A stretch of 64,000 nucleotides of DNA from JBOEGW01 sp050633625. GTDB lineage: Bacteria > Pseudomonadota > Alphaproteobacteria > Rhodobacterales > Rhodobacteraceae. The DNA lies in assembly GCA_050633625.1 (NCBI GenBank), contig JBOEGW010000001.1, positions 248,001-312,000 of the forward strand, read 5' to 3'. Within the stretch, counting starts at the first letter, position 1, and each line of letters begins with the position of its first letter. The notes beneath the pieces are model-generated. The model worked only from the letters and a program-made list of their open reading frames with translations. It was not told the DNA's origin and searched no databases. Shown here one piece after another: positions 58,101 through 64,000 of this stretch. A program made the position numbers and the translations under genes.

Positions 58101-59054
58101 CTGCGCAGTTTTCGCCCCGTCGTTCCAGTGTTGCCCTTGTTTCTGGACCTGCCGTTGTTGACAGGAGATGAGGTGCCCCATGCGCCGCATGTGGCGGTTT
58201 CGGCAACGCCTTGGCCCGGGCCGGTCGGGGTGTTCTCTGCGCCGGCGGATTTTGGATATTTGACCAATACCATCCTTGGCGCATCGGCGCGCATTGGGAT
58301 CACCGAAACCGAGCTTCTGGCGGCGCGTCCGGGCTTGTTTGACCACGGGCCTGCCTTGCAGGTGAGGTTGGCCTCCGGCACGCTGTCTGCGCTCAATGAA
58401 CAAGCAATTTTGAACGGTGCCAATGTGGCAGCGATTGGCAATGGCGACCCGGCTGGTTGGGAAGTTTTTCAGTTCACCAAAGCCGAGCTTGTCGCGCCGA
58501 ACCTTTATGAGCTGACCGGGCGTTTGCGCGCGCAGGCGGGCACCGAGAGCGCGATGCCGGAGGTTTGGCCGATTGGCAGCTATATTGTCTTTTTGGACAG
58601 TTCCGTGCGCCAGATTGACCTATCCCTCTCCGCGCGCGGGCTGGAGCGCCATTACCGCGTTGGGCCAACAGCGCGCAGCATTGATGACGCAACGTATCGC
58701 CATGAGGTGCATGCCTTTGACGGGATCGGATTGCGTCCGCTCAGCCCGGTGCACCTGAAAGCGACCCCCAATGCTGGCGGGTATGATCTGAGTTGGATAC
58801 GGCGCACCCGCCTTGATGGTGACTCTTGGCAAGGGGTTGAAGTGCCCCTTGGGGAAGACGCGGAAGCCTATCAAATCAAGGTGTTGGGCGGTGGTGGTGC
58901 CGGGCGCGAAGTGAGTGTGAGCAACGCGAGCTGGACCTATAGCGCGGCCATGATGGCGCAAGATGGCGTTGCGCCGCCATTCCAGATCAGTGTGGCGCAG
59001 GTGTCCGCCTCGTTTGGCGCAGGCCCCGCCCAGCTGATCACCATCTCCACCTAA
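55128..59054 (+). CDS. GTA g15, host-specificity / tail tip protein with TIM-barrel domain
   Basis: The largest GTA protein, 1308 residues, forming the central tip structure that contacts the recipient cell. The N-terminal part has a hydrophobic glycine-rich segment (IVLSAIGAAAGASIGGGVLGLSSVVIGRAIGAVAG) used in membrane insertion, then gpJ-like domains. A GTA-specific TIM-barrel glycoside-hydrolase-like domain lies about residues 430-720 (LIGSELRGLTQIRG, LWMDANIDFIGIDNYMPLSDW, KPIWFTEMGCAAIDKGTNEPNKFLDP with a possible catalytic glutamate). The C-terminal half has phage-tail_3-like and fibronectin-like strands. A terminator follows. Confidence 0.95.
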   Translation: MATIVLSAIGAAAGASIGGGVLGLSSVVIGRAIGAVAGRVIDQKILGAGSDPVETGKVDRLRISGASEGAPVPQLYARHRIGGQVIWASEVSEHVNAHSGEGDSGSGKGFLSGPRNSDYSYTMSVAVALCEGEISHVGRVWADGEEIAPDSVNMTIYTGSDDQLPDPTISAIEGADDTPAYRGVAYVVLENLDLTRFGNRMPLLNFEVFRPEQPDEAAETARGTKAVAIIPGTGEYALATTAVHYGGAPGEAHPVNTNSPLGKTDFAASLDMMAGELPNCESGSLVVSWFGDDLRANTCQIAPKVESHTQEAAEMPWTVSGILRAQAGTTPTEEGRPVYGGTPTDQSVKEAIVALTEQGKAVTFYPFILMEQMEGNGLIDPYSGAPDQPKLPWRGRITTSLAPGMQGSPDGTAAATAEVAAFFGAAQPGDFVITEDGVDYTGPAEWSYRRFILHYAHLCASAGGVEAFLIGSELRGLTQIRGANTSFPVVEQLIQLAADVRSILGAGTKISYAADWSEYFGYHPQDGSGDLLFHLDPLWMDANIDFIGIDNYMPLSDWREGHDHADAHWGSIHNIDYLKANILGGEGYDWYYHAPEAEAVQLRTPITDGEYFEPWVWRYKDIKSWWNIHHHERIGGVRNLTSTSWVPGSKPIWFTEMGCAAIDKGTNEPNKFLDPKSSESSLPKYSNGRRDDFMQAQYLRAMREFWDDPVNNPTHNETGVRMIDMSRAAVWAWDARPYPWFPGHTELWSDGSNYARGHWLNGRSTTRSLASIVGEICRRSGVTDYDVSRLYGAVRGYVVSDVTTGRAALQPLMLAYGFEAAEREGVLTFFSRDGLADGTIEAARLAVTEDLEGAVELTRAPEAEMAGRVRLTFTESDGEYETSAAEAVFPDEVSRAISGSELPLVLTQTEARAITERWLAEARVARDTARFALPPSDMEYLAGDTVELETDAGTGLFRIDRVEQADVQIVDAVRVEPGSYEPGDAVDNPAELRSFRPVVPVLPLFLDLPLLTGDEVPHAPHVAVSATPWPGPVGVFSAPADFGYLTNTILGASARIGITETELLAARPGLFDHGPALQVRLASGTLSALNEQAILNGANVAAIGNGDPAGWEVFQFTKAELVAPNLYELTGRLRAQAGTESAMPEVWPIGSYIVFLDSSVRQIDLSLSARGLERHYRVGPTARSIDDATYRHEVHAFDGIGLRPLSPVHLKATPNAGGYDLSWIRRTRLDGDSWQGVEVPLGEDAEAYQIKVLGGGGAGREVSVSNASWTYSAAMMAQDGVAPPFQISVAQVSASFGAGPAQLITIST

Positions 59055-59059
59055 GCAAG

Positions 59060-59092
59060 AACGCCCCTGCATCGCTATGCGGGGGCGTTTTT
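59060..59092 (+). terminator. Intrinsic terminator of the GTA cluster
   Basis: A 13-bp stem AACGCCCCTGCAT / ATGCGGGGGCGTT (one G-T pair) with tetraloop CGCT, ending in a five-T run. It begins 6 bases after the g15 stop. Confidence 0.92.
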
Positions 59093-59216
59093 CATTTTGC
59101 CTAGTCCGGCTTGGCCATTTGCAACACCTGCGCAATCTTCACCCTGTCACGCCTTTGAGATTGGAATTCGCACCGTGAGTGCCATATAAAGGGCAGGCGA
59201 AATGACGGAGGCTTTC

Positions 59217-60026
59217 ATGGCCAAAGAACAGCTGAAACCACACATCATTGATCCGGTTTGGGATCAAATCACCGCTGAAGCTCATGAGGCCGTGGCGGTT
59301 GAACCGCTTATGGGTGGTTTGGTGCATGCCTGTGTTTTGCACCACAAAACGCTGGATAAAGCGCTCTCATATCGCATCGCCGCGAAACTTTCGTCCAATG
59401 AAATGTCGATGGTGATCCTGCGGGAAGTCGCGGATGACGCTTATTCGCAAGCGCCCGAATTGGCCGAGGCGGCGCGCGCCGATTTGGTGGCCGTGCGCGA
59501 GCGCGATCCGGCAACGCACAGGCTTTTGCAGCCGATTTTGTATTTTAAAGGGTTCCAAGCGATGCAGGCGTTTCGCTTGTCGCATTGGTTGTGGCAGCAA
59601 GGGCGCAAAGATCTGGCATATTTCCTGCAAATGCGCACCTCCGAGATTTTCGGCGTCGACATTCACCCCGGCGCGACAATTGGCAAAGGCATTATGATCG
59701 ACCACGCCCATTCGATCGTGATTGGCGAGACCGCCGTGGTGGGCGACAACGTGTCGATGCTACATTCCGTGACCCTTGGCGGCACCGGTAAACAAGAAGA
59801 AGACCGTCACCCCAAAATCGGGGATGAGGTCTTGATCGGGGCAGGGGCGAAGATCCTTGGCAACATTCATGTTGGATGTTGCTCGCGCATCGCGGCGGGA
59901 TCTGTGGTGCTTGAGGATGTGCCCGCCGGCAAGACAGTTGCAGGGGTTCCGGCCAAAGTCGTCGGTGCTGCCGGGGCGGATCACCCCTCTGTCGAAATGT
60001 GCCACAGGCTTGAAACTCAAGGATAA
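59217..60026 (+). CDS. cysE: Serine O-acetyltransferase CysE
   Basis: Makes O-acetylserine, the first step of cysteine synthesis. The 269-residue product has the N-terminal helical domain (PVWDQITAEAHEAVAVEPLMGGLVHACVLHHKTLDKALSYRIAAKLSS) and the left-handed hexapeptide-repeat catalytic domain (FGVDIHPGATIGKGIMIDHAHSIVIGETAVVGDNVSMLHSVTLGGTGK), with the catalytic histidine region and the C-terminal DVPAGKTVAGVPAKVV. ATG 59217 is preferred because GGAGG lies 7 bases before it; an in-frame ATG at 59202 is further from any site. Confidence 0.96.
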   Translation: MAKEQLKPHIIDPVWDQITAEAHEAVAVEPLMGGLVHACVLHHKTLDKALSYRIAAKLSSNEMSMVILREVADDAYSQAPELAEAARADLVAVRERDPATHRLLQPILYFKGFQAMQAFRLSHWLWQQGRKDLAYFLQMRTSEIFGVDIHPGATIGKGIMIDHAHSIVIGETAVVGDNVSMLHSVTLGGTGKQEEDRHPKIGDEVLIGAGAKILGNIHVGCCSRIAAGSVVLEDVPAGKTVAGVPAKVVGAAGADHPSVEMCHRLETQG

Positions 60027-60034
60027 ACCAAACC

Positions 60035-60043
60035 TTATCCACA
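60035..60043 (+). promoter_or_regulatory. DnaA-box consensus sequence
   Basis: TTATCCACA, a perfect DnaA box, 9 bases after cysE and 97 bases before the microprotein frame. A single box far from a known origin may be chance. Confidence 0.3.
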
Positions 60044-60139
60044 GGCGCACGGCGAAATCTCGCTGCGTTTGAGATGGATCAATGACATATGCCGCGAAAG
60101 CTGTAGATTGACCCTCGCAAACTGGAATGGGAGCAAAAC

Positions 60140-60208
60140 ATGCTACGCATGTGGATCGCCACCGTAGTGGCATTCGGGGCACTTTACGCGGTCGCAATGG
60201 CCGCCTAA
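60140..60208 (+). CDS. Candidate 22-residue single-helix membrane microprotein
   Basis: A complete short frame starting at ATG 60140, six bases after GGGAG, and ending TAA 60206. The peptide is a single hydrophobic helix (WIATVVAFGALYAVAMAA after a short MLRM start), typical of bacterial membrane microproteins. It is followed 46 bases later by a strong terminator, so the transcript is compact and self-contained. No family is recognised. Coding is inferred from the ribosome site, the frame and the terminator. Confidence 0.45.
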   Translation: MLRMWIATVVAFGALYAVAMAA

Positions 60209-60253
60209 GCCCAAAATCGAGGCGGTAGGGACACTGGCCTCACACAAGAAAAA

Positions 60254-60282
60254 CGACCCCGGCCAATTGGTCGGGGTTTTTT
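60254..60282 (+). terminator. Intrinsic terminator after the microprotein frame
   Basis: CCCCGGCC-AATT-GGTCGGGG, an 8-bp stem (one G-T pair), followed by six T residues; flanking AACGA bases add further pairing with the T tract. Confidence 0.88.
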
Positions 60283-60287
60283 GGTGA

Positions 60288-60808
60288 CTAGGGCAGATCC
60301 CAATAGGCTTGCGGCATGTCGAGCGCCGCGGCGATGAGCATCCAATAGGCGGAAAGATCAGCCTCCTTCAGCGCAATCACAACCTCATCCCCATTGATCG
60401 GGTAGGTGGCGGGGCCGCGATAAAGCGCGCGCCCGACCCAGTGGTCGGCCTTGCCCACAGGTGCGGTCCACAGGATCAGGCTATCGCCCCCTCGCGTGTC
60501 GATCTGCAAAAGCCGCTTGCCCTCAGCGGCGAGGGCCTGGGTCAGCGCGGCGATATGGGCCGGAGAGCTTTCGCGCAAGGCAAGAAACGGGGCCGGATCG
60601 CCTCAAACGGGGTGTCGTCCTTCTCCCACATCAGCGCGCTCGCCTCGGTCAGAAGCGGCGAGCCGTCCTCGGGCGCAGGGATCAGCCCGGCGTCCGCCAA
60701 GAGTTCGGGCAGGATATCGGCGGCAAGGGCGCGCTAAAGGGTGTCGGATGCCATGGCATAACTCACGGACAAGCAAAGAAAAAAGGTCGAAAGAATGGGT
60801 CGAGTCAT
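60288..60808 (-). pseudogene. Decayed gene for a small secreted protein
   Basis: Read on the minus strand from ATG 60808 there is a signal peptide (MTRPILSTFFLCLSVSYAMA), then an in-frame TAG at 60736-60734 after residue 24. Coding-like sequence continues in that frame (RALAADILPELLADAGLIPAPEDG... ALMWEKDDTPFEAIRP) to about 60600. There the coding register shifts to another frame, which continues (FLALRESSPAHIAALTQAL...) to the stop at 60288. Together these would make a periplasmic protein of about 170 residues. One nonsense and one frameshift change indicate inactivation, unless sequencing errors. The last 96 codons remain open as an isolated frame. Family not recognised. Confidence 0.75.
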
Positions 60809-60850
60809 GGAGTAATCAAATTGGTTCGCCTTGAAAGTACAGCGCGCCGC

Positions 60851-60885
60851 AAAAAAGAAAAGCCCCGGCGCGCGGGCCGGGGCTT
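60851..60885 (-). terminator. Intrinsic terminator of the pdh operon
   Basis: On the minus strand: AAGCCCCGG / CCGGGGCTT, a 9-bp stem with an 8-base GC loop, then TTCTTTTTT, 22 bases after the pdhC stop. Confidence 0.9.
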
Positions 60886-60907
60886 ACTGATTTTTGGCGG
60901 TGCGGTC

Positions 60908-62233
60908 CTACGCCAACATCGCCATGGGGTTTTCAAGGTTGTCCTTGATCGCCGTCAAAAGCTCCGCCCCAAGCGCGCCGTCGATGACCCGGTGATCCAC
61001 CGAGAGCGTCACGCTCATCACGGTCGCAATACCAAGCTCGCCATCCTCTTTGACCACCGGCTTTTTGACGCCCGCGCCAACCGCAAGGATCGCGCCGTGT
61101 GGTGGGTTTATCACCGCGTCAAAATTGTCGATGCCAAACATGCCAAGGTTCGAAATCGCGAAAGAGCCGCCCTGATATTCATGCGGGGCCAGCTTGCGGG
61201 TTTTGGCGCGTGTGGCGAGGTCTTTCATCTCGGCTGACAATGCTGAAAGTGATTTGTTTTCAGCATCTTGCAAGACAGGCGTGAAGAGTCCGCCCTCGAT
61301 AGCAACCGCCACAGCAACGTCAGAGGGGGTGAGCTTGAGCACCCGATCACCGGCCCAAACCGCATTGGCTTCGGGCACCGATTGCAACGCCAAAGCGCAG
61401 GCTTTGATGATGAAATCATTGACCGACAGTTTGACACCGCGCGCCTCAAGTTTCGAATTAAGCTCAGCGCGGAAGGCCATCAACGCGTCGAGTTGAATAT
61501 CGCGGCGTAGGTAGAAATGCGGGATCGTTTGCTTGGCCTCTGTCAGGCGCGCGGCAATCACCTTGCGCATTCCATCCAGCGGCACCTCGACGTATTCGCG
61601 CCCCTCGTACATCTTGAGAACTTGCGCCGCATCCGGGCCAGTCGCAACAGCACCGCCCGATCCACCACCGCCAGCCGGGGCAGAGGTCGCCGCCGCCGTT
61701 GGTGCGGTTTCGCCGGGTTTTGCGCTTTCAACATCTGCTTTGACGATGCGCCCCTTGGGACCAGTGCCGGTGATGCGCGCCAGATCAAGGCCCTTATCCG
61801 CCGCAATGCGCCGCGCCAAAGGCGAGGCAAACACCCGCCCCCCATCCGCAGCTTTTGGCGCAGCTGGTGCAGGTTTGGCGCTCTCACTTGGGGCAGGGGT
61901 CGGCGCAACGGGGGCTGCATTCTCTATGGGCGCCGAAATGGGCGCCGAAGCGGTGGCCGCAGGTGCCGCGCCAATGTCATCAGCGCTTTCACCGTCCTCC
62001 AGCAACACAGCAATCGCCGTGTTCACCTTGACGTTGGCGGTGCCCTCAGCCACCAGAATTTTGCCGATGACACCCTCGTCCACCGCCTCAAATTCCATCG
62101 TCGCCTTGTCGGTTTCGATCTCGGCCATCAGGTCGCCGGATTGCACGGTGTCGCCCTCCTTGACCAACCATTTCGCCAGGGTGCCTTCTTCCATTGTCGG
62201 GGAAAGCGCAGGCATCAGAATTTCTGTCGGCAT
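60908..62233 (-). CDS. pdhC: Dihydrolipoamide acetyltransferase, pyruvate dehydrogenase E2
   Basis: The E2 core of the pyruvate dehydrogenase complex, transferring acetyl groups from lipoamide to CoA. In 441 residues: one N-terminal lipoyl domain with the modified lysine in EIETDKATMEFEAVDEG (near residue 43), an Ala/Pro linker, an E3-binding domain (RVFASPLARRIAADKGLDLARITGTGPKGRI), a second linker, and the catalytic domain ending in LSVDHRVIDGALGAELL with the catalytic histidine and aspartate. It follows pdhB after a 10-base gap. Confidence 0.97.
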   Translation of the reverse strand: MPTEILMPALSPTMEEGTLAKWLVKEGDTVQSGDLMAEIETDKATMEFEAVDEGVIGKILVAEGTANVKVNTAIAVLLEDGESADDIGAAPAATASAPISAPIENAAPVAPTPAPSESAKPAPAAPKAADGGRVFASPLARRIAADKGLDLARITGTGPKGRIVKADVESAKPGETAPTAAATSAPAGGGGSGGAVATGPDAAQVLKMYEGREYVEVPLDGMRKVIAARLTEAKQTIPHFYLRRDIQLDALMAFRAELNSKLEARGVKLSVNDFIIKACALALQSVPEANAVWAGDRVLKLTPSDVAVAVAIEGGLFTPVLQDAENKSLSALSAEMKDLATRAKTRKLAPHEYQGGSFAISNLGMFGIDNFDAVINPPHGAILAVGAGVKKPVVKEDGELGIATVMSVTLSVDHRVIDGALGAELLTAIKDNLENPMAMLA

Positions 62234-62243
62234 GTTGCTCTCC

Positions 62244-63644
62244 TTACCGGTAAGTCACTGTTTTCACGGCTGCAATCACCTCGTCGGTGGTCACAAGCGC
62301 GAGCTTTTCAAGGTTCGCCGCATAGGGCATTGGCACGTCTTTCCCGGTCAGCGTAATGACGGGCGCGTCGAGATAATCAAAGGCTTCCTGCATCAGGGTC
62401 GATGCGATATGACCGCCAATCGACGCCACAGGCCAGCCTTCCTCAACCGTCACACAACGGTTGGTTTTCATCACGCTCTTGATCACCGTGTCTGTGTCCA
62501 TGGGGCGCAGAGTGCGCAGGTCAATGACCTCCGCCGAAATCCCCTCCTCAGCGAGCTTATCCGCCGCCTCAAGCGCGTATTTCATCCCGATCCCAAAGGA
62601 CACAATCGTAACATCCGAGCCTTCGCGCCAAATCCGCGCTTTGCCAAATGGGATTGTGTAATCATCCATCACCGGGACATCAAAACTCGTCCCATACAGC
62701 AATTCGTTTTCCAGAAAGACCACGGGCGTGTCGCCCCGGATTGCCGTTTTGAGCAGGCCCTTGGCATCCGCTGCGGAGTAAGGCATCGCCACATGCAAGC
62801 CGGGAATTTGCGCATACCAGGCCGCGTAATCTTGGCTGTGTTGGGCGCCCACGCGCGCCGCCGCGCCATTGGCACCACGAAACACACAAGGCACCGACAT
62901 TTGACCGCCCGACATATAGCGTGTCTTGGCGGCGGTGTTGATAATGTGGTCGATCGCTTGCATCGCGAAGTTGAAGGTCATGAACTCAACAATCGGGCGC
63001 AAACCGCCCATCGCCGCCCCGGTGGCAACACCGGTAAACCCATGTTCGGTGATGGGCGTGTCGATGATGCGTTTGTCGGTGAATTCGTCCAGCAGACCTT
63101 GCGACACCTTATAAGCGCCCTGATATTCGGCAACTTCCTCGCCCATCAAAAGCACGCTGTCGTCCGCGCGCATTTCCTCGGCCATGGCGTCGCGCAGCGC
63201 TTCGCGCACTGTGGTTGGTTTCATCTCGGTGCCTTCGGGAATTTCCGGGGCATCGGGGATGATGATCTTCGCCGGGCCAGTGCTCGCGGCAGGGGAAGGG
63301 GCAGGGGAAGGGGAAGGGGAAGGGGCCTGAGCAGGGGTCTCAGAGGTGGGTGCGTCAGACGCAGCAGCAGGTGCGGAGGCTTCATAATCCTCTGCACTTT
63401 CGCCCTCTTCCAGCAACACAGCAATCGCCGTGTTCACCTTCACATTGGCCGTGCCCTCAGGGATCAAGATTTTGCCCATCACCCCTTCGTCCACCGCCTC
63501 AAATTCCATCGTCGCCTTGTCGGTCTCGATTTCGGCCATAATGTCGCCAGCCGCGACAGTATCACCTTCTTTTACGTTCCATTTCGCCAAAGTCCCCTCT
63601 TCCATCGTGGGGGAGAGCGCGGGCATCAAAATTTCGGTCGCCAT
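62244..63644 (-). CDS. pdhB: Pyruvate dehydrogenase E1 beta subunit with N-terminal lipoyl domain
   Basis: E1-beta with E1-alpha decarboxylates pyruvate using thiamine diphosphate. Of 466 residues, the first 80 form a lipoyl domain (KATMEFEAVDEGVMGKILIPEG, lipoylation lysine in ETDKATME). A linker follows that contains an SPSP-rich run. The transketolase-like E1-beta domain runs from about residue 140 (TVREALRDAMAEEMRADDSVLLMGEEVAEYQGAYKVSQGL) to the C-terminus (VTVEEGWPVASIGGHIAS). Lipoyl domains on E1-beta are known in several alphaproteobacteria. The linker repeat is coded by GGGGAA-type 6-base repeats at 63290-63330. Confidence 0.96.
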   Translation of the reverse strand: MATEILMPALSPTMEEGTLAKWNVKEGDTVAAGDIMAEIETDKATMEFEAVDEGVMGKILIPEGTANVKVNTAIAVLLEEGESAEDYEASAPAAASDAPTSETPAQAPSPSPSPAPSPAASTGPAKIIIPDAPEIPEGTEMKPTTVREALRDAMAEEMRADDSVLLMGEEVAEYQGAYKVSQGLLDEFTDKRIIDTPITEHGFTGVATGAAMGGLRPIVEFMTFNFAMQAIDHIINTAAKTRYMSGGQMSVPCVFRGANGAAARVGAQHSQDYAAWYAQIPGLHVAMPYSAADAKGLLKTAIRGDTPVVFLENELLYGTSFDVPVMDDYTIPFGKARIWREGSDVTIVSFGIGMKYALEAADKLAEEGISAEVIDLRTLRPMDTDTVIKSVMKTNRCVTVEEGWPVASIGGHIASTLMQEAFDYLDAPVITLTGKDVPMPYAANLEKLALVTTDEVIAAVKTVTYR

Positions 63645-63668
63645 GTTTATCTCCGTCCTATCAGGGGC

Positions 63669-64000
63669 TTACGCGTAGATGTCTGTCCAAAGCTCGTCGA
63701 GGGACGGCTCCGGTGAGTTGCGCGCAAATTCCGCCGCATCATTGACGATCTGTTTGATTTCTTTGTCGATGACCTTGAGGTCATCCTCGCCCACATGTTT
63801 GCCCTGCAACAACAGGTCGCGCACATGTTCGATGGCGTCTTTTTCTTCGCGCATCTTTTGCACCTCTTCGCGGGTGCGATATTTGGCCGGGTCCGACATC
63901 GAGTGACCACGGTAGCGGTAGGTTTTGACTTCCAAAATATAGGGGCCTTTGCCGGAGCGACAATGCGCAACCGCGCGTTCGCCCGCGTCTTTGACGGCCA
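63669..64000 (-). CDS. pdhA: Pyruvate dehydrogenase E1 alpha subunit, C-terminal part
   Basis: Partial: the frame runs off the right edge, so only the last 110 or so codons are visible. They read ERAVAHCRSGKGPYILEVKTYRYRGHSMSDPAKYRTREEV..., the region of E1-alpha with the conserved RYRGHSMSDP segment holding the phosphorylation-loop and cofactor residues, and end ELWTDIYA. It is the first of three minus-strand pdh genes and lies 24 bases upstream of pdhB. Confidence 0.96.
   Translation of the reverse strand, partial: AVKDAGERAVAHCRSGKGPYILEVKTYRYRGHSMSDPAKYRTREEVQKMREEKDAIEHVRDLLLQGKHVGEDDLKVIDKEIKQIVNDAAEFARNSPEPSLDELWTDIYA

Noticed and set aside
45142..59054. Interpretation of the cluster as an active prophage
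   Set aside because: There is no integrase, replication, lysis, repressor or attachment site, and gene order and sizes match the gene transfer agent.

Overview
The window looks like a chromosomal segment of a marine-type Rhodobacteraceae (Roseobacter-group alphaproteobacterium). The grounds are a high GC content, a complete gene transfer agent (GTA) structural cluster of the Rhodobacter capsulatus RcGTA type, RpoD, RpoH and CarD of alphaproteobacterial type, an MmcB-family repair protein, small conserved families typical of this family (DUF6324, DUF6476), a tRNA-His lacking G-1, and a PDH E1-beta with its own lipoyl domain. No rRNA, CRISPR array, integrase or insertion sequence was found.

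Layout. 1-4.1 kb: the C-terminal part of rpoD (cut by the left edge), a secreted Cys-containing protein, and a divergent qorB-like reductase / HxlR regulator pair followed by yjbQ. 4.2-13.8 kb: nrdR and the riboflavin genes (ribD, ribE, ribB, ribH, then nusB), with a three-gene capsule/Kdo block (kpsC-like, outer-membrane exporter, kpsS-like) between ribD and ribE. 14-18.8 kb: a Tat-exported MBL-fold hydrolase, a candidate 6S RNA, mmcB, tRNA-His, an rluD-type pseudouridine synthase and a TerB-like protein. 19-25 kb: rpoH with a candidate sigma-32 promoter, a DUF4389 membrane protein, an M19 dipeptidase, small unknowns and a PepF-type oligopeptidase. 25.2-28.1 kb: a three-gene TadG/TadE-like operon whose first product has a von Willebrand A domain. 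28-37.5 kb: pirin, a lipase-like hydrolase with an SCP2 protein, a TPR protein, a SUV3-like RNA helicase, an S4 RNA-binding protein, fdxA, carD and cobS/cobT. 37.5-44.7 kb: a KefC-type antiporter, a PAS sensor and a 1303-residue disordered protein whose ends resemble PilM/GspL and PilP/GspC.

45.0-59.1 kb holds the GTA particle cluster, g1 to g15, all on the plus strand with mostly overlapping or tightly spaced genes and a terminator after g15. It encodes DNA packaging (g1, g2), head (portal, protease, capsid), connectors (g6-g8), tail (g9-g11) and baseplate/host-contact proteins (g12-g15). A strong intrinsic-terminator hairpin inside a short leader reading frame just before g1 suggests transcription attenuation. 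The canonical small gene g3.5 between portal and protease is absent.

59.2-64 kb: cysE, a 22-residue membrane microprotein reading frame with its own terminator, a decayed secreted-protein gene, and the pyruvate dehydrogenase genes pdhC, pdhB and pdhA (the last cut by the right edge) on the minus strand. Recurrent small features include a three-copy dispersed REP-like hairpin element near gene ends, several short tandem repeats and two perfect DnaA boxes.
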